A stretch of DNA of 64,000 bases, taken from assembly GCA_964412195.1 (NCBI GenBank), contig CAYPNP010000010.1:1-64000 (forward strand), in the 5' to 3' direction. The stretch is from CAYPNP01 sp964412195 (GTDB lineage: Bacteria; Acidobacteriota; JAAYUB01). The notes under the pieces are model-generated. The model was not told where the DNA came from and ran no database searches. It saw only the letters and a list, made by a program, of their open reading frames with translations. Below are positions 16,874 to 28,691 of the stretch, piece after piece; position 1 is the stretch's first letter, and each line of letters begins with the position of its first letter. The translations under genes and the position numbers were made by a program.

Positions 16874-18493
16874 CTACTGCCCCGGATCGGGAGACTTATC
16901 ATTATACCGCTCCGCGTACCGCCGGAGATAGGGGATGCGCCGGAGCAGCGATCCCAGCTCCGGAATCCGCAGCAAGGCCGTCAGGCCGAGGTAGGCCAGG
17001 CCGTAGGCCGTCAGGATCGCGGCGCCGCGCAGCAGGGGATGGCCGCCCGTGTCGAATGCCAGCTTGACGCCCCAGCCGGCCAGCGCCGCCCCGGCCGCCG
17101 CGCCCCAGAGGGTGGCCACCACGCGGAGCGGCAGGCCGCTCGGCCCGATCCGCCGGTTCAGCGCCCGCCGCAGCAGGCTGAACTCGATCCAGCCGCAGAC
17201 GCCGGCCGCCAGGGTCAGTCCGGCGGCGCCCCAGTGAGCGGCCAGCCCGAGCGCCGGCGGCCCGAACACGGCGGCGGAAAAGCCCAGCACCATGCCCAGG
17301 GTCACCCGGACCAGGGCGAACTTCAGGGGCGTCCGGGTGTCCTTCAGCGAGTAGAACGCCGAGGCGTACAGCCGGCCCATGGTGGTCGCCAGCAGGCCCA
17401 CGGCGGACCCCGCCAGGATCGCCCAGACGAAGCGGGAGTCGGCCGCCGTGAACCGGCCCGTCTGGTAGATGGTCCCCGCCACCACGTCCCCGAGGGCCAG
17501 GAACGCGGCGGCCGACGGCACGATGAAGAAGGCGATCTGCCGCAGGCCGGCGTCCAGGCGGCCCCGCAGCTGGGCATGCACCTCGGCGTCGGCGCCGAGG
17601 GCGCTGGACATCACCGGCAGCTCGGCCGCCGACACGGACATGCCGAACAGGCTGATGGGCAGCATGTAGAGAGTCTGGGCGTAGGACAGCCCGGCCAGCG
17701 CCCCGGTGGAGAGCAGGCTGGCGATCATGGTGTCGATGTAGGCGCTGACCTGGACCACCCCCCGGCTGACGAAGGAGGGCACGAAATTGCAGACCACCGT
17801 CCGCACCTCCTCCGAGCGCCCGCCCAGCCAGAGCTTGAATCCCCGCATCGCCCGAACCACCGACGGCAGCTGCACGCCGAACTGCAGGGCGCTGCCGGCC
17901 ACCGAGCCCCAGGCCGCCACGGCGGTCAGGGGGAACTGCTCCAGCCGGCCGCCCCAGCCGATCAGCGAGGCGATGATGGCGGCGTTCCAGATCACCGGCG
18001 CGGTGTAGGAGACGAAGAAGCGCCGGTGGCTGTTCAGGATTCCCAGGCACCAGGCCGACAGCGCCAGCAGCGCCGCACCCGGGAAGAGGATCCGGACCAG
18101 CCGGATGGTCAGGTCGCGCTTGGCCCCTGCAAAGCCCGGGGCGATGGCGTCGATGAGCCAGGGCGTCGCCAGGACGCCCGCCAGCACGAGGCCGCTCATC
18201 ACCAGCGCCAGCAGGCAGAAGATGGCGGAAGCGACGCGGTCGGCCTCCTCCCGTTTCCCCTGGGCCAGCAGGTTGGCGTAGACGGGGATGAAGGAGGCCG
18301 AGAGCACGCCCTCGCCGAAGAGGTTCTGCAGGATGTTGGGGATGCGGAAGGCCGCGCGGAAGGCGTCGGCGGCATCGGAATTGCCGAGGTAGTGGGCGAA
18401 GACGCGGTCGCGGACCAACCCGGCGACGCGGCTCAGCAGGATCCCCGCCGCCACCAGCGGCGCGTAGCTCCGGCTCGCCCTGCCCTGCTCCAT
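16874..18493 (-). CDS. murJ: lipid II flippase MurJ (MviN family)
   Basis: A 539-residue polytopic membrane protein of the MOP superfamily. It begins SRSYAPLVAAGILLSRVAGLVRDRVFAHYLG, the characteristic MurJ opening with the conserved arginines lining the cavity. About 14 hydrophobic helices follow. Length is normal. It moves lipid II across the inner membrane for peptidoglycan synthesis. ATG at 18493 has AGGA six bases upstream. It follows secA on the same strand across a gap holding an inverted pair of CACAAAG repeats. Given the distant EPS cluster, a polysaccharide flippase is the alternative, but the N-terminus is clearly MurJ-like. Confidence 0.93.
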   Translation of the reverse strand: MEQGRASRSYAPLVAAGILLSRVAGLVRDRVFAHYLGNSDAADAFRAAFRIPNILQNLFGEGVLSASFIPVYANLLAQGKREEADRVASAIFCLLALVMSGLVLAGVLATPWLIDAIAPGFAGAKRDLTIRLVRILFPGAALLALSAWCLGILNSHRRFFVSYTAPVIWNAAIIASLIGWGGRLEQFPLTAVAAWGSVAGSALQFGVQLPSVVRAMRGFKLWLGGRSEEVRTVVCNFVPSFVSRGVVQVSAYIDTMIASLLSTGALAGLSYAQTLYMLPISLFGMSVSAAELPVMSSALGADAEVHAQLRGRLDAGLRQIAFFIVPSAAAFLALGDVVAGTIYQTGRFTAADSRFVWAILAGSAVGLLATTMGRLYASAFYSLKDTRTPLKFALVRVTLGMVLGFSAAVFGPPALGLAAHWGAAGLTLAAGVCGWIEFSLLRRALNRRIGPSGLPLRVVATLWGAAAGAALAGWGVKLAFDTGGHPLLRGAAILTAYGLAYLGLTALLRIPELGSLLRRIPYLRRYAERYNDKSPDPGQ

Positions 18494-18513
18494 AGGAATC
18501 CTAAAACCAGAGA

Positions 18514-18636
18514 TTCACCACAAAGGCACAAAGAACACAAAGACGAATCGAATGATCAATCAAGCCTTGCTGAGCTTCCAAATCCATTCATATATAATTG
18601 AAATCTTTGTGCCCTTTGTGTCTTTGTGGTGAGTTC
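18514..18636. repeat. inverted pair of CACAAAG tandem repeats
   Basis: Left arm (18514-18545) reads CACCACAAAGGCACAAAG and continues with CACAAAG; right arm (18604-18636) is its near-complement CTTTGTGCCCTTTGTGTC plus TTTGTGGTGA. The about 60-bp centre is AT-rich. The arms could pair in RNA downstream of the secA stop. This is a different repeat family from the ATTGCGG/TTCGATG patches. Confidence 0.8.
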
Positions 18637-21312
<2,676 letters not shown>

Positions 21313-21348
21313 GCGCCCCGCTCCCCGCGCCGTCAGGATAAGTCGGAC

Positions 21349-21377
21349 AATCTATCACTTTTGGCGGAGGTAGTCAA
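21349..21377 (-). promoter_or_regulatory. sigma-70 type promoter of secA
   Basis: Minus strand TTGACT (21377-21372), 17-bp spacer, TAGATT (21354-21349). Start near 21342, about 30 nt before the ATG at 21312. Confidence 0.7.
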
Positions 21378-21399
21378 ACGGCGGGAAATGCGGAGTGCG

Positions 21400-21580
21400 G
21401 GGTGTTCCGATTGCGGATTTCGAATTGCGGATTGCGAATTGGGGAAACCGAGACTCGAGGTTCGAGTCTCGAGCCTCGAAAAAGCGGCGGATTGAACCCA
21501 TTCGTGTGGTTCGTGGTTAGTTCGGATTGTGGTTTGCGGATCAGAACTCTTTCGTGTATCTCGTGTATTTCGAGGTAGTT
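21400..21580. repeat. composite intergenic repeat patch
   Basis: Between secA and the next minus-strand gene. Contains ATTGCGG/AATTGCG units (21408-21440), a perfect hairpin CGAGACTCGA-GGT-TCGAGTCTCG (21449-21471), TTCGTGTGGTTCGTGG units (21500-21520) and CGTGTATCTCGTGTATTTCG units (21552-21572). The hairpin lies downstream of the 21585-22676 gene and is followed on that strand by GGTTTCC, so it may double as a weak terminator. Confidence 0.8.
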
Positions 21581-21584
21581 CTGG

Positions 21585-22676
21585 CTAGCGCAGCTTGCCC
21601 CGCTCGGCGAGAAGCGCCTCCAGGTCGCGCAGTTGCTTCTGGAGCGTGTTCCGGAACTCGTCGTCCCGGATGTCCTGCTTCTGCACATCCTCCTGAAACC
21701 TGGACATGTCGGAAAACTTGACGCCTTCCTCCCTGAGGTTGAAGGAGATGCTGCGGCCGAAATCGTGGATCCGGCTGGAGGCCCCGATGGCCGCCTCCCG
21801 GACGTCCGACGCCTGCTGCTCGCCGTCCGCGCGGGTCTGTTCCGCCAGCGCCTTGGATCCGTCCAGCACGCGGGCCGCGTCCAGTTGGCCGCGGTTCCAC
21901 ACGTCGTCGGCCTCGGCCATGGCCTTGTTGAAGAGGTCCTGGAGCATGTCGGACCAGTCGGAGGTCCCCGCCCCGATCGTGCCCTCGTCTTCGCCGCCCG
22001 GCAGGCCGATGGAAGGCGGCTGGTCCCCGCCCTCGGTCAGCGGAGGCCGGATGGAGGGCGGCTGGTACTCCTCATAGGCCCGCTGTCGGATCTGCTCGGC
22101 CAGCTGCCGGGCGGTGTCCAGGATGTTCGCGGATTCTGTCTCGCCGCGGGACTCGATCTGCCGGGCGGCGTCCTCGGAGAAGCGCAGGATGTCATCCGCC
22201 CGGGTGAAGCCGGAGTCCAGAATATCCTGGGCCCGCTGGTACATCTGGCTGAGAATGTCCTCGGCGTCGCCCGTCGCCGTCGAGGCGGCGGCCACGGACG
22301 CGCTCGCCTGCTCGACCGTGGGCGAGGACGGCGCGGGCGGAGGCGGCTCGGCGGGCAAGGTCGCCATCTCCCCCGTCACCCGGGCGTCCCCCTGCAGCCG
22401 GGCCATGGCCAGCTGGGTGTCGATTTTTGAGGCCAGCTCGGGCGGCGCCGAATCGGGCGGCGCGCCGGGCAGCTGGGAAACCGGTGGTTCCTGAAGAATC
22501 AATCCGCCCAGAGAGGGACTGGTCGAGGAAGACTCGATCTTGTCCGGAAACGGCAGCGCTTGCGGCGCGGGCGCCGCGCCGGCGGTCGCCTGTTCCGTCT
22601 TGACCTCCTGATCCTCGGGTGTTGGGCCCAGGTTGACCAGGCTGCTGTCCAGCGGCTTGTTGCTGATCGGCTCCAT
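21585..22676 (-). CDS. hypothetical helical protein with proline-rich N-terminus
   Basis: A 363-residue protein I do not recognise. Residues 1-125 are Pro/Ala/Ser-rich and look disordered. From about 135 to 205 and again from about 250 to 360 it is strongly helical with heptad-like spacing (DILSQMYQRAQDILDSGFTRADDILRFSEDAARQIESRG; LDGSKALAEQTRADGEQQASDV), likely coiled coil. There is no signal peptide or membrane segment. The two halves contain similar alanine-rich 'A.DI.D.G...AD.I' patterns, suggesting internal repetition. A cytoplasmic scaffold or stress-related role would be speculation. Codon use and GC match neighbours, supporting a real gene. It lies downstream of another unknown gene on the same strand. 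Confidence 0.65.
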   Translation of the reverse strand: MEPISNKPLDSSLVNLGPTPEDQEVKTEQATAGAAPAPQALPFPDKIESSSTSPSLGGLILQEPPVSQLPGAPPDSAPPELASKIDTQLAMARLQGDARVTGEMATLPAEPPPPAPSSPTVEQASASVAAASTATGDAEDILSQMYQRAQDILDSGFTRADDILRFSEDAARQIESRGETESANILDTARQLAEQIRQRAYEEYQPPSIRPPLTEGGDQPPSIGLPGGEDEGTIGAGTSDWSDMLQDLFNKAMAEADDVWNRGQLDAARVLDGSKALAEQTRADGEQQASDVREAAIGASSRIHDFGRSISFNLREEGVKFSDMSRFQEDVQKQDIRDDEFRNTLQKQLRDLEALLAERGKLR

Positions 22677-22709
22677 GGCAAACCCCCAGAGAAGATGCTC
22701 CCCAATCGA

Positions 22710-22718
22710 GGGGGGGGG
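22710..22718. repeat. nine-base poly-G tract in the 22676 gene leader
   Basis: Nine consecutive G on the plus strand (C in the mRNA sense) lie 34-42 bp before the ATG at 22676. The rest of the 22677-22866 gap has no promoter I can defend. Confidence 0.5.
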
Positions 22719-22866
22719 ACGCGACTCAATCTGTTTCCTTATCGGCAGCGCCGGGCAAATGTTGCTAACGGATTCTTCGACCGGGACGATCCGCGGGACT
22801 CGTCTCCAGGATTCCTGCCGGCGTGGGGGAGATCGCGCCCGGACGAGCGGCAGGGGGGGCGCCTGC

Positions 22867-23757
22867 CTATGGAATGGTGTTTGTGGCCGAGACTCCGCCG
22901 TCCCAGGACATCCCCGACTTCAATTCCACGGCCAGCCCGGTCACCGGCGAGGTGGTCTTCAGGGGAGTGAGCACCGACCGGATCACCGCGACGGGATCGC
23001 TTCGGACGGCGTAGGAAAAGAAGATGTAGGAGGTGATGGCCTCGCCGCGGGTCAGGAATTCGAACCGCGCCGTCCGGTAATGGAACCGGGTCACCCGGTG
23101 CAGGTGATCGAGGAACTCCTCTTCCTGGCCGGGACTGAGGTACTGCTGGACACGCACGGTCGCCCGGCGGAAGTTCCACATCTCGAATTCGTCGAAGAAC
23201 TGGGGGGAGCCGCAGATGATCCAGCCCTCGGCATCGCAGAGGAACTGGATCGGGGACAGCGACTTCTGGTGCGCCAGCCGGCGGCGGAAAACGGAGCCGA
23301 GGTTCTGGTGGGACCCGAGGACCAGCCTCCAGCAGAATGCGTCGAACTTTTCAATCGACGACGCCAGCGACACCGGCTCGAACGCCAGTTGGGGATAGGA
23401 TTGCCGCAGCAGGTTCTCCAACTGCAGCGGGACCACGAGGAAGCTCATGACGGGTGGCGAGGCGAGTTGGGAGAGGACCCAATTCAGGCGTTTCCGCAGC
23501 CTCTGCCACCGGTTTTCGGCGATCCACAGCATCACGGGCCGGTCCGGTTCCCGCAGGCAGGGGCACTCCGTTTCCTCCGCGCCCTGCAGCACGTACAACT
23601 GGATATCGAAGATCCGGGCATTCCGGAGCAGCAACCGCTGCCAGAACTCTTCCGACTCGAAGATGACGAGGAGAGGGCGTTTCATCGATAAAAATAATCG
23701 CAATTCCCATGCCACCGTTTTGTTGAATCCGGCCGACCTGTGATATAATTCAATCAT
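22867..23757 (-). CDS. hypothetical protein with degenerate receiver-like N-terminus
   Basis: A 296-residue soluble protein. From Met25 it reads MKRPLLVIFESEEFWQRLLLRNARIFDIQLYVLQGAEE, which looks like the first beta-alpha units of a response-regulator receiver, but the acid pocket and phospho-acceptor aspartate are not evident. The rest (DHLHRVTRFHYRTARFEFLTRGEAITSYIFFSYAV) is unassigned. The ATG at 23757 has the better ribosome binding site (AAGGGATGGA); Met25 (23685) gives the tidier protein. The start region overlaps the divergent promoter of the GAF kinase gene, so the two may be co-regulated. I assign no function; an accessory protein of the kinase/regulator pair is possible. Confidence 0.6.
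   Translation of the reverse strand: MIELYHRSAGFNKTVAWELRLFLSMKRPLLVIFESEEFWQRLLLRNARIFDIQLYVLQGAEETECPCLREPDRPVMLWIAENRWQRLRKRLNWVLSQLASPPVMSFLVVPLQLENLLRQSYPQLAFEPVSLASSIEKFDAFCWRLVLGSHQNLGSVFRRRLAHQKSLSPIQFLCDAEGWIICGSPQFFDEFEMWNFRRATVRVQQYLSPGQEEEFLDHLHRVTRFHYRTARFEFLTRGEAITSYIFFSYAVRSDPVAVIRSVLTPLKTTSPVTGLAVELKSGMSWDGGVSATNTIP
23741..23749 (+). promoter_or_regulatory. extended -10 promoter for the GAF kinase/sigma-54 regulator pair
   Basis: TGA-TATAAT is a perfect extended -10 element. TGTTGA sits 17 bp upstream of TATAAT. Transcription would start near 23756, about 80 nt before the kinase ATG. Confidence 0.6.
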
Positions 23758-23834
23758 TCCATCCCTTGTTAAGTGGGTAATCGGAATTCGCAGGGTTTGA
23801 TCGGTATTGGCATTGTTGGGTCAATGGAAGGGCC

Positions 23835-25113
23835 ATGAGGCAGGGGGCGCATTACTACCAGCAGGCATTCCTGCAAGTGGTGGCACAACTGGTATCGGCT
23901 TCGACGACCGCCGAGTGCCTGAAGACCGTCGTGCGGCATGTCGGGCACGCGCTGAAAGCCCATCGTTGCTCCGTCCTGTCGCGGAAAGGCCGGAACCGAT
24001 TCGCCAAGATCGTCGCCATCCACGAAGATCAGGCCTTGATCGGGTATCCGATCGACCTCCGGAGATATCCGGAAATCCTCGGCACGCTGAACTCCGGCCT
24101 CGAGTACTCGATCACGGACCTGGCCTCCCTCCCGCCCCGCGTGCTCTCTCCCCACTCCACGGAGTCTTATTTCGTCCTGGTGCTGCCCATCCTGTTCGAC
24201 TCCCGGCGGAATCGGGTTTTCATCTTCCGGGCCTCCCGCCGGCATGTCGGTTTCCGGCCGGAAGAAGTGGAATTCTGCCGTTCCATCATCGCCTGTTGCC
24301 GGAAGATGCTGCCCGTCATCCAGCAGCAGTGCCGGACCGAGGCCCGGCTCGCCCATGCCGAGAGCGCCCGGCGGCAGGCCCTCCTTCAGAACCACAAGAA
24401 GAACCGCATCCTTCGGGTGCTGGCCCACGAACTGAAGAATCCCCTCTGCATCGTGAACGGTTACCTCAACATGCTGCTGGACCCCTCCACCGGCCCCGTC
24501 ACCCAGGAGCAGCTCGAGATCTTGGAAGACTCCCGTCAAATGTGCGAAATCGTGCTGGGCATCTTGAATTCTGCCATCAATCTGACGTTCATGGAAGAGG
24601 GGGAACTCACCTACGAATTCCGGACCGAGGCCATCCCCCCGCTTCTGGACAGGCTGCTGGAGGGATTCGGCAAGGAAGCCCAGCGCCGGCAGATCTCAAT
24701 CCTGAGGCAGATCCCCGACAACCTGCCGCCGGTCCGCCTCGACCGGGACAAGATCTCCTTTGCCTTCACCAACCTCATCCACAACGCCCTGCGCTACACC
24801 CAGGCCGGGGGCAGGATCACCATCCAGGCGCGTGTAGCCGACTGGCCATCTCAATCCTCTCACGCAAAAGGATTTGTGGACGTGAGCGTAGCCGACACGG
24901 GCCCCGGCGTCGATCCCGAGAAGGTCCCGCACCTGTTCGAATCCAAGCCCACCCAGAAACTGTACCGGAGCTTCCAGGAGGGGCTGGGCGTGGGGTTGCC
25001 CCTGTCCCGCGAAATTGTCCAGCAGCACGGCGGATCGATTTCCCTGGACCAGACCTACATAGGCGGTGCTCGCTTCATCATCTCGCTGCCATTGGCGGCG
25101 GAGGAATCGACCG

Positions 25114-25139
<26 letters not shown>
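23835..25139 (+). CDS. cytoplasmic GAF-domain sensor histidine kinase
   Basis: A 434-residue kinase with no membrane helices. Residues 10-160 form a GAF-like domain (STTAECLKTVVRHVGHALKAHRCSVL through FRPEEVEFCRSIIACCRKM). HisKA follows with phospho-acceptor His198 in RVLAHELKNPLCIVNGYL, then HATPase_c (LIHNALRYTQAGG; SVADTGPGVDPEKV; GLGVGLPLSREIVQQHGGS). The last 26 bases overlap the next gene, so kinase and regulator are made in step. It is the obvious partner of the sigma-54 response regulator and stands at the head of the EPS region. Unlike the membrane-anchored PrsK kinases of other exosortase/EPS loci, this one is soluble. Confidence 0.93.
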
Positions 25140-26517
<1,378 letters not shown>

Positions 26518-26526
26518 GTCATAAAA

Positions 26527-26546
26527 AGTGGCACCATCCTACCACT
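26527..26546. promoter_or_regulatory. AGTGGCAC-N5-TACCACT dyad, copy 1 (possible enhancer site)
   Basis: A 20-bp imperfect dyad (outer AGTGG/CCACT arms), ten bases after the response-regulator stop and about 235 bp upstream of the predicted sigma-54 start point. A copy with the same fixed bases is at 56292-56311. Position and symmetry fit an upstream activator binding site for the adjacent NtrC-type regulator; the assignment is inference. Confidence 0.5.
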
Positions 26547-26737
26547 CTCCGACGCCGCCCGGCCCGCCACCGCGATCCAACGCCGCCACACCCCGCCGAC
26601 ACTCCCGGAAGATCCCGCTCGAGATCCCGTCTCCGGACGCATAGCTTCGACGGGAATCGTTACCCTTCGTGCATTTTCGCCCATCCCCGCGGCGGACTGG
26701 GCCGTGGGACACCCGCAACTCCCTCTGCCGGCCGGTA

Positions 26738-26754
26738 TGGCATGGGGGATGCAT
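26738..26754 (+). promoter_or_regulatory. sigma-54 (-24/-12) promoter of the EPS operon
   Basis: TGGCAT-GGGGG-ATGCAT: the invariant GG and GC dinucleotides are correctly spaced; mismatches to TGGCAC-N5-TTGCA are at one -24 and one -12 base. The start point would be near 26763, leaving about 119 nt to the ATG of the export gene. The palindrome GGGGATGCATCCCC (26745-26758) overlaps the -12 region. Confidence 0.6.
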
Positions 26755-26881
26755 CCCCTTGAACTGAGAGTCGAGGTGTGTCTCACCTCCTGCCCGGAAC
26801 GCGGAAGCGTCTCCCGGCCGGAACCAGGGGGTCCAGAGTCTCGACAGGGCGGTTGAATCCGATGCGAAAGCGAGGTCCGCT

Positions 26882-27472
26882 ATGCGAATGACGACTCGGA
26901 CTTGGACGGGACTGTGGCTCGGCATGATGATCCTGCAGATGGCCCTGGCAACCGGCAATCCGCAGTCGGCACCCGCGAAACCCGACGAGAAGTCTTTGGC
27001 CATCGAACCAGACATGGTGCTGGAGATCTATGTCTGGCGGGAACCGGACCTGACCCGGACGGTCACGGTCCGGCCGGACGGCAACATCTCGCTGCCGTTG
27101 ATCCAGGACCTCCACGCGGCAGGCTTGACCGCCTCCCAGTTGCGGCAGGAGATCGAGAGCCGGCTCAAGCTGTACCTTTCGGCACCGGTGGCAACGGTCA
27201 TCATTCAGCCCTCGGAGAGTTTCTCTGTGTACGTGCTGGGAAATGTGGCCACACCCGGCGTGTTCCGTTCCCGCCAGGCGCTGACGGTGCTGCAGGCGCT
27301 GGCTCTGGGCGGCCGGTTCGGGGACTTTGCCAACATCGAAGACATTCTCGTGGTCCGGGGCACCGGGGCCGGCGCCCAGCTGTTTCGGTTCAATTACAAG
27401 GAAATCCTCAAAGGCAGGGGGCTCGATCAGAACATCCTCCTCCAGAACAACGACGTCGTTCTGATCCCCTGA
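26882..27472 (+). CDS. polysaccharide biosynthesis/export protein (Wza-like)
   Basis: A 196-residue exported protein. After a signal-like N-terminus (TWTGLWLGMMILQMALATG) comes the Poly_export domain (EPDMVLEIYVWREPDLTRTVTVRPDGNISLPLIQDLHAAGLT, residues about 42-110), then one SLBB-type domain (SVYVLGNVATPGVFRSRQALTVLQALALGGRF). It would form the periplasmic/outer-membrane channel for EPS. At under 200 residues it is of the short type found in exosortase-A EPS clusters; no lipobox cysteine is present. ATG at 26882 (another at 26888) follows GAGG. First gene of the operon under the sigma-54-type promoter. Confidence 0.93.
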   Translation: MRMTTRTWTGLWLGMMILQMALATGNPQSAPAKPDEKSLAIEPDMVLEIYVWREPDLTRTVTVRPDGNISLPLIQDLHAAGLTASQLRQEIESRLKLYLSAPVATVIIQPSESFSVYVLGNVATPGVFRSRQALTVLQALALGGRFGDFANIEDILVVRGTGAGAQLFRFNYKEILKGRGLDQNILLQNNDVVLIP

Positions 27473-27485
27473 GGGAGAAACCGCC

Positions 27486-28691
27486 ATGGGCAGACGATTG
27501 GCAGTGTGGATCGCGGCCGCATGCCTGGCTGGCATGGGGGGCGCGCTCGGACAGGCCACGGAGTGGGGATTCCAATTCAACTACCTGCAAGGCCTGGACA
27601 GCAATCCCGAGATGACGAACCAGGGCGACGAGTCGTGGGAGAACGTGTACAGCCTGCTGGCTTCCCCGTCGCTCCGCATCACCAGTCCGCACCAGGAACT
27701 CTGGCTGGAGTATGCGTTCGGGCGCCAGCGCATGGAAGGCACCTCCCTCGAGGGAGTCAACCTGCAGATCCTCACCGCCCGCTACCGGCGGGATTTCTCC
27801 CCGAAATTCACGCTCGAGCTGGCCGACTCGGCCTCCTACTCGCCGGACTTCACCCCGGACCTGATCTATCTCGGCTCCCCGTCCACGCCGGAACCCCCTC
27901 CGGTGGGCGAGCCGGGGATCGAATCGCAGCGGGTGCCGCGCGTCCTGAACCAGTTCAACGCCCGCGGGACCTTCAAGAGCGGCCCGTCCACTGATTGGAT
28001 CTTCTCCTACGGCAACCAGATCGTGCACTTCTACAACCAGGCCGACCAGCCGTACCCGGAGAACGACACCACGGAGAACACCGCCTCCGGCGCCTACCGG
28101 CGGCACCTCTCCCCCCGGCTCGACCTGGGGGCCGCCTACACGTTCGACCGCATGACGTTCGAGGAGTTCGGCGACACGAACAGCCACAGCGTCCAGTTCC
28201 TGCTCGGATGGACGATCCGTCCGTCCGTCTCCCTGGAGGGAGGGGCCGGTCCAGCCATCGCCGATACCGAGCTTGCGGGCGCACGCACCACGTTTTTCAA
28301 CGGTTGGGTGTCCCTCACCAAGCGCTTCCGGAGAGGCTCGATCACCGGTCAAGTCAGCCGCACCTTGAGCCCGACGTACGGCGTGGGCGGCGCGGCCCTC
28401 ACCAACATGGCGCAGGTCAACCTGCGCCGCGAGTTCTACCGGCACTGGGCGCTGGAGGTCAGCGGCGCCTATGTCCACTACCACCTGCTGGGCGAGGAAG
28501 ACGCCACGATCCAGAACTTCCTCTTCACCAGCGCCGTGTTCTATGAACCCTCCCGCTGGTTGCACCTGTTCGCCGCCTACCATTACAACGACCAGGACAG
28601 CAACCGGCTCGACTATGCGAGCTTCGACCGGAACCAGGTGTTCTTCGGCGTGAGTCTGGTGATCCGGAATATTGAGAGAAACCGCTTATGA
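27486..28691 (+). CDS. outer-membrane beta-barrel protein of the EPS operon
   Basis: A 401-residue protein with signal peptide (MGRRLAVWIAAACLAGMGGALGQA) and long runs of alternating aromatic/polar strands (LWLEYAFGRQRMEG, WIFSYGNQIVHFYNQ, FYRHWALEVSGAYVHYHL, HLFAAYHYNDQD) through to a terminal strand FFGVSLVIRNIERN. This is the pattern of the XrtA/EpsL-type beta-barrel proteins in EPS loci, thought to form an outer-membrane export pore or anchor. It sits 13 bp after the export gene and overlaps the chain-length gene by four bases (ATGA), placing it firmly in the operon. Confidence 0.88.
   Translation: MGRRLAVWIAAACLAGMGGALGQATEWGFQFNYLQGLDSNPEMTNQGDESWENVYSLLASPSLRITSPHQELWLEYAFGRQRMEGTSLEGVNLQILTARYRRDFSPKFTLELADSASYSPDFTPDLIYLGSPSTPEPPPVGEPGIESQRVPRVLNQFNARGTFKSGPSTDWIFSYGNQIVHFYNQADQPYPENDTTENTASGAYRRHLSPRLDLGAAYTFDRMTFEEFGDTNSHSVQFLLGWTIRPSVSLEGGAGPAIADTELAGARTTFFNGWVSLTKRFRRGSITGQVSRTLSPTYGVGGAALTNMAQVNLRREFYRHWALEVSGAYVHYHLLGEEDATIQNFLFTSAVFYEPSRWLHLFAAYHYNDQDSNRLDYASFDRNQVFFGVSLVIRNIERNRL

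Larger units (their letters stand above)
26518..26881. other. 364-bp regulatory gap before the EPS operon
   Basis: No gene. It holds the AGTGGCAC-N5-TACCACT dyad at its upstream end, the sigma-54-type promoter at 26738-26754, and a 14-bp palindrome overlapping the -12 box. The middle part (26550-26730) shows no recognisable element or IHF-like site. Confidence 0.7.

Noticed and set aside
23835..23905. TGGCAC at 23878 as a regulator site in the kinase gene
   Set aside because: It lies within coding sequence, has no -12 partner and does not match the full dyad.
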